The translations under genes and the position numbers were made by a program. Positions 9,285 to 20,296 of a DNA stretch of 64,000 nucleotides are shown here, piece after piece (position 1 is the first letter of the stretch; each line of letters starts with the position of its first letter). This DNA is from Corynespora cassiicola (Eukaryota > Ascomycota > Dothideomycetes > Pleosporales > Corynesporascaceae), in NCBI GenBank assembly GCA_022059125.1, contig JAEUWY010000006.1, positions 434,001 through 498,000 on the forward strand. The letters run 5' to 3'. Below the pieces are notes generated by a model that worked only from the letters and a program-made list of their open reading frames with translations, did no database searches and was not told where the DNA came from.

Positions 9285-11522
9285 ATGCCGCGGCCGAAGC
9301 TGATTTTGCTACTCAAGGTGCTGCCCACGCAGGATAGCATTTGTAAGCCGCACGAAATACCTCACGCCTTGCGCTTTTCCACCTCGTCGAATCACAGCTA
9401 CTCGGGCATCGAGCCGCCGCGCAATGGCAAGAAGAGCTCCGCAAAGGAGCGCCAACGCGCCGAGCGCACCCAGCTCACCAGGCTGCTGAAGGAATCCCCC
9501 GGCAAGCGCGACGCGAGAAACTTTTTGAAACATTTTGATACACCGAAGAAGAGCCAGCCCGTGGTCGCTGCACCCTCGACAGACCGGCGGAGCGACGTCG
9601 TAGAGCGCGCGCACCACAATGAGTGGAGATTGACGCGCACCGGCGTCAACTTGGGAAATCTGTACGAGCCATACAAGGCAATCCAAGACACTCCTGTCTT
9701 TGCGCAGCAACCTTTGCCCAACAGGCCCTTGCATGAGAAGGATGCTGAGCCATTGCATCTCGCATTGGTCAAGCTGCGACAGCCACAGGCGCTGGACGAT
9801 AGGACACTGGGCGGGATTGCGCTGACATTGAGCCAGATGGCAAAGCTGGGATTGAATATTGCCGTCGTGGTCGATTGCGATGACCATGCAGCTCCGGCCT
9901 CTCAGGAATCGAGCTCAGCTTGGAACGAGCTCGTACGGGAGCAGTCGTCTCGCATGGTCCAGGCGTTGGAAGATTTTAACGAACCAGGAGCATTCGAGGT
10001 CGACCACGCATTGTACTACTCGTATGTTGACAAGGACATGCCTAGTACGGTCCAGGTCCGTGGCGATGTCGAGGTTAAGAATAATCAGCTTTTATTCCCG
10101 CCTATCGAGGACGGCATCATTCCGGTCATCCCACCATACGCATACGACGCCGAATTGAGAAAGGTGCGGGTGCAGGCGGATGACGTCTTGCTTGCGTTGA
10201 CGCGCGAGTTTGCCGGCATCACCTCGCATAACAACGAAGACAGGCCAGAGGAGACATTGAGGGAAAGGTCGGTAGAAAAGCCGCTGCTGGACCGCATCAT
10301 CATCCTCGATCCGCTTGGTGGGATTCCGTCCAAGAACAGGGCAGATGGAGCGCACGTGTTTATCAATCTCGAGGCCGAATACCAGGGAGTGAGGAATGAA
10401 TTGTTAAGAGAAACGACGCCCGCCTTGAAGGACGATGAGTCGACCAAGTACAGCACACTCGGAGCGGGCAATCCATTTTCGAAATTTGTAGACGAAATTG
10501 CGCCTCTGCCTAGTACAGAGACCAAACAGATATCCCCCGAGGCGACACTCAACATACGTCATGCCCGAAATCTCGAGGTCGTCCACCACGCGCTGCGACT
10601 CTTGCCTTCTTCGAGTTCAGCACTCATCATCACACCAGCCGAAGCGGCCATTTCTTCGCAGGCTATGCTCCTCTCGCCCTCAACCGGTGTCCGCACTCGT
10701 CGGTCTAAGAACCCCCTGATCCACAACCTCCTAACCGACAAGCCCATGATCTCCTCCTCGCTGCCCGACCCCCTCGTCTCGCGCTCCGCCCGCAGCGACG
10801 ACACCTCGGTTCTTGTGCGCCCCAACCCAGCCACCTTCCTCAAGAAAGGCATACCCGTGACCATGGTCCCGGATCCGCGCGTCTCTGGCCCCTGGCAACC
10901 CCCCTCGTCTCCCCACTATCCCTCCATCGAGCTCGAAAACGATCCCCGCATCAACTTCCCCCGCCTCGTCGAGCTCATCGAGGACTCATTTAGGAGGAAG
11001 TTGGATGCAAGGCATTACCTAGAGCGCATCCGCGGGCGCGTCGCCGGCGTCATCATCGCGGGCGACTACGAGGGCGGCGCGATATGCACATGGGAGACAC
11101 CTGGCCCTGCCTGTACCTCGCAGAACGTAAACGAGAGCGGCAAGGAGAATAAAATCTGGATCCCCTACCTCGACAAGTTCGCCGTCAAAACCGCCTCCCA
11201 GGGCTCCGGCGGCGTGGCAGACATCGTCTGGGGCGCCCTCACCCGCTCCTGCTTCCCCAGGGGTGTCGTCTGGCGCTCGCGCACGAGCAATCCCGTCAAT
11301 AAGTGGTATTTTGAGCGCGCGGTCGGCATGTGGAATCTGCCGGGCGGGTATTGGACCATGTTTTGGACCGAGGAGGGGATCGTGGAGGAGTATGTGAGGA
11401 AGATGGGGATCGGAGAGGTGCAAGAGGAGGGGGAGATGGAGATGGCGAGGTGGGATGCGTACGTGGAGGTGTGTAGGGGGGTGGTGCCGAGTTGGGCGGA
11501 TGCGAAGGGGACGCCAGATTAA
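9285..11522 (+). CDS. arg2: N-acetylglutamate synthase, mitochondrial (amino-acid acetyltransferase)
   Basis: Intronless, 745 residues. The enzyme makes N-acetylglutamate from glutamate and acetyl-CoA, the first step of ornithine/arginine synthesis, in mitochondria. The N-terminus ([14 protein letters not shown], then Arg/Ser/Thr-rich) suits a mitochondrial presequence. A degenerate amino-acid kinase-like domain covers about 130-530. The C-terminal GNAT domain (about 555-740) shows the family signatures [41 protein letters not shown] and GYWTMFW. The kinase-like part lacks an obvious kinase catalytic set, as is usual for fungal NAGS. The symbol follows yeast ARG2; Neurospora arg-2 is a different gene. 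Confidence 0.92.
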   Translation: MPRPKLILLLKVLPTQDSICKPHEIPHALRFSTSSNHSYSGIEPPRNGKKSSAKERQRAERTQLTRLLKESPGKRDARNFLKHFDTPKKSQPVVAAPSTDRRSDVVERAHHNEWRLTRTGVNLGNLYEPYKAIQDTPVFAQQPLPNRPLHEKDAEPLHLALVKLRQPQALDDRTLGGIALTLSQMAKLGLNIAVVVDCDDHAAPASQESSSAWNELVREQSSRMVQALEDFNEPGAFEVDHALYYSYVDKDMPSTVQVRGDVEVKNNQLLFPPIEDGIIPVIPPYAYDAELRKVRVQADDVLLALTREFAGITSHNNEDRPEETLRERSVEKPLLDRIIILDPLGGIPSKNRADGAHVFINLEAEYQGVRNELLRETTPALKDDESTKYSTLGAGNPFSKFVDEIAPLPSTETKQISPEATLNIRHARNLEVVHHALRLLPSSSSALIITPAEAAISSQAMLLSPSTGVRTRRSKNPLIHNLLTDKPMISSSLPDPLVSRSARSDDTSVLVRPNPATFLKKGIPVTMVPDPRVSGPWQPPSSPHYPSIELENDPRINFPRLVELIEDSFRRKLDARHYLERIRGRVAGVIIAGDYEGGAICTWETPGPACTSQNVNESGKENKIWIPYLDKFAVKTASQGSGGVADIVWGALTRSCFPRGVVWRSRTSNPVNKWYFERAVGMWNLPGGYWTMFWTEEGIVEEYVRKMGIGEVQEEGEMEMARWDAYVEVCRGVVPSWADAKGTPD

Positions 11523-11806
11523 TTGATTGACCCGGTTGCTCGATCGAGAGAGGAGTTGGACTCTAGCGGGAGTGCTTTTGCCGTTGTTGAGACGATTAGG
11601 TGTGGATGCGTTTGGCAATATATCAATGTCCGTCTGCGTAAATAGTCAGTTCCCGTATTTCAACAACAGTACATCTCATCACAAACATCACATTATATAC
11701 AAATATCTCAAATCAAATTGAAATAAACAAGTGGAATGAATTTTGTGCCTCTGGACCCAAACCCAAAATATATACAGTAAACTCCCCTCCTCTTACCCCT
11801 TACCCC

Positions 11807-14800
11807 CTACCCTTTCCGCTGCGCATGCTGCCCTCCCTGCCCACCCTTCCTCCCTCTCCCCTCAATCCGAAATCCCACATTAACCCTATCCTCATCCGTC
11901 AACCTCCCCCACTCCAACAGCAGCCTAAACATATAAACCTCCATATCTTCCTTCCGCAGCACCTTCTCCGTCCAAACCTTGCCTGCGCGCGCAATATCCT
12001 CTGCTTCCTTCTCGCGGGGCTCCATCATGCGCTCAACGCGCTCAGCGACGCCATAGCCGCCGAAATAGGCGAGGGTGGAGAAGAGGTCGTGCAGGCGGAG
12101 GTCGACGGGGACGAAGTGCTTCCAGGCGTGCAGGCGGCCGTCGTACCACTCGCGGAACAGGGGCGCGGCCTTGAAGACGACCGAGTTGGATTGCAAAAAT
12201 GGGATGAAGCGACCAGAGAAGCCGGCGCCGTCGGTGTCGAACAGGTAGCGGTAGTGCCAGTGCTGTTTGAAGTCTACCGGGGGCGCGAGGCCGAATTCGC
12301 GGGCTTGCAGGGCGCAGTCCGGGTCGGCGCAGCGCACGATTTCGTGGACGAAGCGGGCGTCGAGTTGGATCTCGAGGCGGCGCTTGATCGTGCTCACGTC
12401 GAGGATGGCATATTCGAGTTTGCCATTCTTTTTGCCAGAGGGCAGCAGGAGAGGCTGGTTGTGAGTGCCGTTGTTTGCGAGGTGGACGAGGCGCTGGCGG
12501 AGCATGCCCTTCCAGGCTCCTGTGCCGGGACTGGTGCCCTCAGAAGTCGCACCACGCCAGAAGAGCGTGTTTTCCTTTTTGTAAAAGTGCGGGTCGGGAA
12601 ACTTTTCGTTCCATTCGTACTTGGCCTTGTCGAGGTAGTTCCATGGAGAGGGAAATCGAATATCCGAGTGGCCTGGAGCACGACTCTGGCTGAAGACGGG
12701 TACGAGATTGTGAGTGGCACGCATGACAGTCGGGCTCAAGTAGAAACCATGAAGGTTGGCAATGTCAGGCTGGTGGCATGGGTCCGATGAAAGGCTCCAG
12801 TTGGAAACAAATGCGCCAACCGAGTGGGGTGCAGCGCAGGCTGTGCAGAGACTGCTCGTATCCCAATAGCGTTTTGTCCGGGCTGGAGAGTCGGACGGGC
12901 AGGCAACGGAGCCAAACGACTGAAAACTCGGCTTCAACCCCGCATCTTCGAACAATGGCTCCGTGTTGGAGACTTCGGATATCTTGGGCCAGGTCGAATC
13001 GCGATCGGGGCTGAATGGCACCGTCTTGGCCGAGGACGGGTCCTCTGGATAGGCTTGCTCATCTTCCTTTAATGCCTCAAGCATGGCATGAGGGACAGCA
13101 ACCCGGCACTCGTCATTGAGGTTAAAAGCCAAGTCCATGTCCGGGAGGAACTCTGCAAACTTCTCCACCATCTTGGCAGTGCCGTCCATCATCCATCTGT
13201 GGGTGCCGGGAACGTCATCCGAAATCGTTACTTTGCCGTCCCGAATGCTTATGCCGCCCAATCCATTATGCTCGGCGAGAAGCTCTGCGGTGCGTTGCCG
13301 GAGGGTCGCCGGGCTGAGTGCCGAAAAGGGGCGAAGGTCCTCTTCGATATTGTCAAAGTCGTCGATGACTATGGAATTCTTCGAGGCCGCATACTCGTAC
13401 CACTTGTCGAAGCCCGGAGGGGGGTCGCGGTGATATCGCTGCTGATAATGGACAACGGCCTCGACGAGAGTCTTGCTCTGGTGGGCCTGGGACCGCCACT
13501 GCTCGTGATGTTCGTGGGCAAGGGCAATGAGCGTGTCTATAGGGTGGCCCTTGAAGGGCTTCTGCACACGGTACAAGACCAGGCCAAAGGAAAAGGAGAG
13601 CAGCAAAAACACAATGACGACGGCCTGGTTCCGCCCGAGGCGGGGAATGCGGGGGCGGAGGCGGGCTTCGACGGTAGTGTCAGTGACTAGATGTAGGACG
13701 AGAGATATGGTGAGAAGGATGAGGCAGAGGACAAGCCCCGTAGTGGACTTGGGGGGAAACGAGAAAGAAACGCCAATCGCTAATGCCCGAAAAACGCCAA
13801 TATATGCCACGGAGAATGCCGTAATCAAGACAGCGCTCATGATGCCGTAGAGGGAAGCCTTGCATGTCAGCATGTCTCGCGCGAGTGATGGGGTAGGGTG
13901 GAGGGGTGGTGCTCACAGTAATTAGAAAACATAACATCGTTAGGGGTATCATCAAAGACAAACGCAAAAGACCAACTAGATATTCTGAAGGGGCGGAGAG
14001 GATCCACTGGCGGTGCTCGGGCATTACGGCATAAATGACGATGCCGGCGACGGCCAGGACGAGAGAAGCGGCCTGGGCAGTGTCAGCACAAACGGACCGG
14101 CAACAACGAGAGCGGAAAGCCATGTACAGTAAAGGTGGAGCCGATGAGCATGTTGATGGCAGCCGAATCGCGCGACTCTCCCGCAGCCTCGTCGTTCTGC
14201 GGGATGCCGTCTTCGATCAGTCGGTACAGGACCAAGACGATAGCGCAGTCGAACACGAAGCCCAGGAATTGGAGGTTCGGGACGAGCACTGCCGAGGCGT
14301 CGGAGACTGGGCATATGAAGGTGGTCCGCAGCACGCTCGCCTTGATGCCAGCCAGAAAGCTGCTAAAGGCGAGCAGCAGCGACGGGATAATGTAGCGAGT
14401 GGATCCCTGCAGCACAAAGTCGGTGATGCGGTCGAGCTGGAGGCGCTCGGGGGCGTCGACCCAGGCGGGGGCGCGGCGGTGATTGTTGGACTGGCGGAGC
14501 GAGTGGAAGAGGGCGAGGACGAGGGGAATGAAGGCCTGCAAGTATCAGCGACGCGATTCGATTTACAACAGGTCCGTCTGGAATCACCAAGGCCGAGGGG
14601 CCCGCGCATTCAATGTCCTTCATGACGCGGTGGAAGATGGCGACGCGGGCGCCAATGGCAAAGAGCAGCACGACGACCAGCACGGCCAGGGCGCGCAGGC
14701 CCAGGCGACGCTGCTGGCGGGCGGGGCGGTCGAGCGGCCACGGCTGTTCGGACGAGGGCCTGCCATTGCCGTCGCTGAGCGGGATGGCGATGTAGCGCTC

Positions 14801-15078
14801 GGGGGAGGACTGCGGGCGGGAGGGCTGGTGGCGCTGGGCCCAGTAGGCATAGGCGGCGATGGCGAGGCCGGAGCACAGCAGCAGCACGGCGGCGGAGTGC
14901 AGCGGGCGGTCGAGGGCAAAGGACGTGTCGAGGGCGGTTGCCAGGTAGGTCGTCGCTATGATGAGGCCGCTGGGGGGCAGGGTCAGCACGGGACGACGGG
15001 GGACGGGCATGGGTGTGGGCGCTGGAGCGGAGGGGGCGGCGGGGCGTACCATGGGAACAGAAGCGCCTTTTTGTCCAT
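11807..15078 (-). CDS. GT90 family glycosyltransferase with polytopic N-terminus (CAP1/Cxt1-like)
   Basis: Five exons (15078-15050, 14969-14588, 14535-14128, 14072-13917, 13858-11807) give 1008 residues. Exon 1 is 29 nt, and the start MDKKALLFPC leads straight into the first membrane helix. About ten hydrophobic helices fill residues 1-425. The lumenal catalytic part follows, with GT90/CAP10 signatures: WRGATSEG near 759, YRYLFDTDGAGFSGRF near 875, then VVFKAAPLFREW and HFVPVDLRLHDL. The family includes fungal beta-1,2-xylosyltransferases that work in the secretory pathway on capsule, glycolipid or glycoprotein glycans; the donor and acceptor here are unknown. One donor (GTGATT, exon 2) is weak but keeps frame and has a good branch point. 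Confidence 0.86.
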
Positions 15079-15418
15079 GACGGCGGCATTGCTGAGCGCA
15101 GGCGGGGAGCGTCACGGAGCAGACGGGCGGGAGGGCGAGGAGGGCGAGGAGGAGGAAGAGGAGCCGTCATGGCATGGCCGTCCGTGTGCGCAGGATGACA
15201 GCAGCGCGCAAGCTTTCGTCGTCGTGCCTGGCCGGCTGCTCGGCTCCAAGGATCGCCTGCGCCTCACGCTATGGCTGCGAAGGCCCCGGGCGGCTGCTGG
15301 CTGCTGGCCCGCTGCACTAGGCCACCGCGGGGGAACGCGTCGCCCTCTCCCCGCAGCCTCACCACCGCGTCACCACCGCGCAGCACATGCCCAGCACGAC
15401 GACGCTGCGACGGGGCGG

Positions 15419-15452
<34 letters not shown>

Positions 15453-15643
15453 ATCGAGCAGCCCAGACGCCTCCTGTGCCTGTCGATCGCCGCTCCCGCC
15501 CGCCCGGTTGCGGCCCGCACCTGACACCTGACACCAGTCACCAGTCACCAGCGCCAGCACACGGCGACACGGCGGCACGTTACCACACCACCGTCGATTC
15601 TCTGCTGCTACCTGCCTACCCTACCGTGCATCCTGCCCCCCCC
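15079..15643. repeat. GC-rich intergenic stretch with 9-bp minisatellite
   Basis: This 565-bp gap precedes the GT90 gene and follows the MFS gene. It holds a short array of the 9-bp unit CAGCGACGA, about four copies around 15420-15454. Long open frames here on both strands are products of high GC content and are not called as genes. Confidence 0.6.
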
Positions 15644-17624
15644 CTATCCCACCTGCCCCTGCAGCGCCTTGAAGAAGCCCATCCGCGCCGTCATGCTGCG
15701 GCACCGCTTGCCAAAGATCCACATGGGGATGGTCAGCAGCAGAATAAACACGTGCAGCCCGCCGATGATGGAAAACACCTGCAGCGGGCCCTGGTTCGTG
15801 ATCCACGCCGAGATGAAGTAGTTCATGCCGAACGAGTAGATGTTGCGCAGGTTGAGCGCCGCAAACGCCTCGGGCGCCTTGCTTCGGTGGCACTCGGTGA
15901 TGTAGCCGTACACCCTGGAGTTTGGTTCCGTCAGCTAGACTGCCCGCCAAGCGCGACAGACCCAAGGTACCGTGAGAGGAGACATGCGGAGCACTGACCC
16001 GATGTTCAGGAACGCCATGGCAAAGTAGATGATCCCGTAGAGCACAACCGGCCCGGGCCACGCCGTCCTGTTCTCCAGCGTCGCCCCAAACCCAAAGAAG
16101 CCCACCACCCCGAGAATCAGGGTGAGCACGTTAAGCGCCAGCCGGAACTCGGGCTCGTAGATGCCCTTGTTCCACCGCGCCAGTTGCTTGACCGTCATGT
16201 CGTTGAGCGGCCCGGCGATCGTGCCCAACAGCGACGCCACCAGGGGCGCCACACTGATCAGCCCCACCGCCGACACGGAGAAGTTGTACGGCGGCACCGT
16301 GAAGAGCTGGGCGAGCACCGAGATCATGACGACGAGCCACGACGTGCTCATCCCGTATGTGATGAAGCCGTAGAGCACCTGTGGGAACAGCAGCATGCCA
16401 AATGGGCGCATCATGATCTTGAGCAGGTTCTCGTCGCTCTCCACGCCCCGCACCGGACGGAGCTCTTCCCACCACGTGTACGGCTTCTCGTCTGCTCCCG
16501 TGTAGATGGGTTCTGTGCGGACCATTCTCTCCGTCTGCACTGCTTCGTCTTTGGGTCCCTCGCCAACCATGCTGGCATCCAGAATTTCTTCCAGATGATC
16601 GGTTGTCCCCAGGTCCAGGTTATACGCCGGATCGCGCTTGTAGACTGTTTCTGGGACCCAGAAGAAGATGAGGATGATGAAGGCACCATAGAAGCAGGCG
16701 CAGATGCCATACGTCCAATTCCACCCAAGGTTCTACGCCAATTAGTTCTCAAATTCAAGATTTTTTTCTCTTGGACAGAAACGCCTACATCCATCCATGG
16801 CGAATTCCGCTCAAGCATGTACAGAAATATAAGAGAGAAAAAACCACTCACATCAATAATAAACCCACTAATAGCACTCCCTCCACCCACCCCAACACTC
16901 AAGCACAACCCCCAAACCGCCAACCTCAACCCCCTCTCATGCACAAAATACACATCCCCAATCACCGCCGTCGTCAACACCTCAAACGGACTCATCCCCA
17001 CCGCCCCCACAATCCGACTCGCAAGCAACGCCTCATAACTTTTTGCATGAAACGCCCACACCGAACTCACAAACAAGCACAGATTCCCAAAAATCATGAC
17101 GGGCCTGCGCCCATACTTTACTGCCAGCGCATTGGTCACGAAGCACGACACGCCAATGGTGAATATGGCCCAGCCCAGCCCCGCGTTGAGCGAATTGTAC
17201 TCCATGCCAAACTGCGCGGCTAGCGAGGCGAAGGCGGGGGTGATCATGGGGCCCCAGGCCCCGACTACGGCGGTGTCGAGAGAGATGATGGCGAGGAGGA
17301 GCTCTTTTTTCCATTGCGGCCAGTTTAGGGGGTCTCGTGGGGAGGCGCTGGGTTGGGGGATGAGGACGATGTCCGAGTTGCGGCCGCGGGCGTGTTGGAG
17401 GGTGGATGTGTCGCGGCCTGGGGTGGGGTGTTAAGAGGGGTGTAGTGGATGGGTTCAAGAGGGGGCGTGGAGAGCGAGGTGCGTGGGACTTTTTGGTGAT
17501 TTTTTCAAATGAGGAGGGTGGGCTTACCGTGGTATCGATGGTGTTCTGTATCCAACATGTCTGCCAGCAGCGCTGTGCCAGGCACATGCTGGAGATGCTT
17601 ATCCTCGAGTATTCCCAGACCCAT
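15644..17624 (-). CDS. MFS transporter, DHA1-type multidrug/polyamine-like
   Basis: Four exons (17624-17528, 17417-16852, 16732-15999, 15914-15644) give 555 residues. The N-terminal cytosolic stretch carries the fungal DHA1 signature PRDPLNWPQWKK. Twelve helices are expected: six are encoded in exons 2 and 3 before a cytosolic loop (about 285-350, including the stretch VYKRDPAYNLDLG), and the rest follow. The motif KYGRRPVMIFG between helices 2 and 3 is MFS motif A. Family members export drugs or polyamines, or secrete metabolites, at the plasma membrane. The neighbours give no substrate clue. Intron ends and phases all agree (110, 119 and 84 nt). Confidence 0.87.
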
Positions 17625-18712
17625 CGTAACCCCCCTTCTTTCCGTTCCCTCAAAATGCGAGAAAAGGGCAAGTCGGATAAGGTCAAGCTAGGCCAGTTCA
17701 ATCCCCAAATGTCAAAAAAAATGTCGTCTCTTCCCACGGCAAAATCAACGTCGCAATCACCTCGCCCAAAACATCAAAGTCCACAACTTCATGAAACAAA
17801 ATACCCAAAAGAAAAAAAAAACACCCAAAAGAACCTCCCCCCGCCCTCTCCTATTTATCCATCTCCTGATCCCCATCCCAGCACCTTCCCCGCCCCCCCA
17901 AAAAACTGCCGCACCCCCCACATCCCTGCACCCGCATGCGATCTGCACCACTCCCCCTCCGCATTGTCGCCCTCGCACTCGCACATATACCTAGGTATAT
18001 AGGTACGCACACATACTACCTTCCTGCTTCGCGCCCTCGCTCGGAGGTTAGCACCGAGGCGGTTTCCTGAAGGGGATGGTCGTCTGTTTGAGGAGGGGGG
18101 TTCCGCGGTGGGGCCCCGGATTGTGGGGATTCTGGTTGTGGGTTTGGACGTGGGGATTTTCTGGTTTGGGGATGGGGGTGCTGGGGGTGCGGATAATTGT
18201 GTAGCGTGCGGAGGGATGTGATGGCGATGGTGATGAGTGGTTGGGTAATATGTGGGTGGGTGGGTGGGTTGCACGGCGGTGGGGAGGTGAGATCTTGGGG
18301 CAGCGCGATGGTGGGGAGGTGAGATCTTGGGGCAGCGCGATGGTGGGTGTATGGATTGTTGGAGATTGGATGTGGGTGAGATGAGTGACTGTCAGCTAGG
18401 GAGGGTTGAGATTGATTAGGTGCAATGGTGTTCAACCTTGCGGTGCAATCATGGTTTGACAATGACATGCCTGGAGGGACGAGGACCGGCGATATGGCCC
18501 TGTACGTGGCATCCGAAACTCTACCGCCGTGGAAGAAGATCAGACTTCAGCGGGATATCAAATCACATACAGCACTGTATGGGCAGGACTCTTCCCATCT
18601 CGTATACCTCTCGATTACTACATGTTCATCTTCGTTGCGCGAGTCGATTTGTCTTTTCAATTTGAATGTGTCCCTCGGGTGTTCACTTTGTCTCCCTCCT
18701 TCTCGTAGTACA
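17625..18712. other. Intergenic, MFS promoter and FHS 3' flank
   Basis: About 1.1 kb with no gene. It includes a perfect 16-bp palindrome ATATACCTAGGTATAT (17985-18000), 360 bp upstream of the MFS start, and a 32-bp tandem duplication (18278-18341). Poly-A and poly-C tracts occur near 17810-17900. Confidence 0.6.
18278..18341. repeat. Perfect 32-bp tandem duplication
   Basis: Two identical adjacent 32-bp copies (18278-18309 and 18310-18341) beginning GGTGGGGAGGTGAGATC. They are noncoding, in G-rich DNA. Perfect identity implies a recent duplication or a homogenised microsatellite-like event. Confidence 0.9.
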
Positions 18713-20296
18713 TCAAACCTTCTTCTCGGTATCCACAGTCTCCGTCTGAGTAGGGCTTCCACTCAAAACTCCAGCAGCCTTCTCCTCATCATGTGCCCCG
18801 GTCTCGACGATGCCAATCTTGGTCGTGGTGAACTTGTCGGCAACATCGCGGTAGGCGGGCACAAAGTTGACGCAGATCGAGTACGACCACGCGGCGATGA
18901 AAAAGGCCAGCGGAACTGACATTGCAATCGCCGTCGGAGCGTGGCAGCCTGCTCCAGGACACGGCCTTGGACGACCCTGAGCATCAGAGGCGACGAAGAG
19001 CAGCGGAGGGACGACGGCACCGCCAGATACACCAGCGACGATGAATCCTGATCCACGCTTCGAATACTTGCCCAGGCCGCGCATTCCGAGGGCGACAATG
19101 GTCGGGAAGATGATGGACTCAAAGAAGAGGGTCACGTACAGCATGGCCATGCCCGTGTTGCCGCGCTGCGTAATCGACGGCGAGATGAAGACGATGCACA
19201 TGGTCATGAAGACGAGGAACACCCATCGCGGGCGCACAAACCTCATCAGGGCGGACCCGGCGAATCGACCCAGTGCAAACACACCCTGTGCACCGGCGAG
19301 GAATCGCGCACCATCGGCCGAAGACGTGTTGCCCCGCGTCTCGGTCACGTAGTTGATAAAGGCACCGGCGATGCCGACTTGTGCGCCCGTGTAGCAAAAC
19401 TGTGCAAAAGTGGCGTGAAACAGGCGATACTGCTTGCGGAAGGGCTTCGTGTCTGTCCCCGCGTGCGTCTCCTCAGCCTGGAATTGCCTGGACAGCAAGT
19501 CAGTGATGCCAACGCATATGCAACCATCTCGTCACTCACATGTCCGCGTCGGTAATCTCGGGGATTGGCGAAAAGTAAAACACCACGGCCAGCAAAAACA
19601 CAAAGATGGCAATGGCGAGGTACACCCACTGCACGTTCTTCAAGCTCTCCTCGTTGGTGCCTGTGTCCTTGAAGAAGACGTAGCTGCCCAGCACGGGCGC
19701 GACGACGGTGCCGATGCCATTGAAGGCCTGCGCAATGTTGATGCGAATCTCAGAGTACTTGGGCGGACCGCAGACGGTCAGGTAGGGATTTGCTGCCGTC
19801 TCGAGCGAGCCAAGCCCGTTGCCGATCACGAAGGTGGCCGCGCAGAAGCCGCCAAAGGAGCGGTACAGGATGGTAGGCCAGGCGAGGAGTGCGCCGATTC
19901 CGAACAGGACGAGCCCCCAGATGAAGACAATCTTGTAGCCATAGTGGCGGAGCAGCCAGTTGGCGTGGCCAAGAGAGGCGAGCGGGTAAGCGCCAAAGTA
20001 CGCAGCCTGGAGACCAGAGGAGCGCGAGCGGGTGATGCCAAGCGTTTCTTGGAAGTGTTTGTTCAGGGTGTCGATAAGGCCGTAAGAGAAGCCCTAGTTT
20101 GCGCATTAGCTCCTTGTCAGAGGAGGGGAAGTCCGCAAGCGCGCTGTAAGACGACGACCAGACACCAACGTACCCAGAGGAAGAAGAGAATCGTGACAAG
20201 ACACAGCGGGTAGATGGACTGGCGCAGCGTGAGCTCGGCCGCGCTCGTCCGCTCATTGTCCCGGTTCTTGAGCTTTTGTCTCTTGAAAATGGCCAT
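18713..20296 (-). CDS. FHS-family sugar permease (fucose/glucose-galactose transporter-like MFS)
   Basis: Three exons (20296-20174, 20093-19540, 19487-18713) give 483 residues from the ATG MAIFKRQ. The hallmark stretch LFFLWGFSYGLIDTLNKHFQ of the fucose:H+ symporter family is rebuilt exactly across intron 1. Other family landmarks are GNGLGSLETAANPY and LGMRGLGKYSKRGSG. Twelve helices are expected, at the plasma membrane, importing L-fucose, glucose or galactose with protons; the substrate is not assignable. The C-terminal 40 residues are a hydrophilic Thr/Glu-rich tail. An E-box TCACGTG sits about 310 bp upstream (20602-20608). Confidence 0.9.

Noticed and set aside
14483..15997. Plus-strand open frame of 504 codons
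   Set aside because: It overlaps the GT90 and MFS exons on the opposite strand, has GC-driven composition and no domain. The minus-strand models are consistent through every splice junction.
16184..17038. Plus-strand open frame of 284 codons
   Set aside because: Antisense shadow of MFS exons 2 and 3; repetitive His/Arg/Asp composition and no motif.
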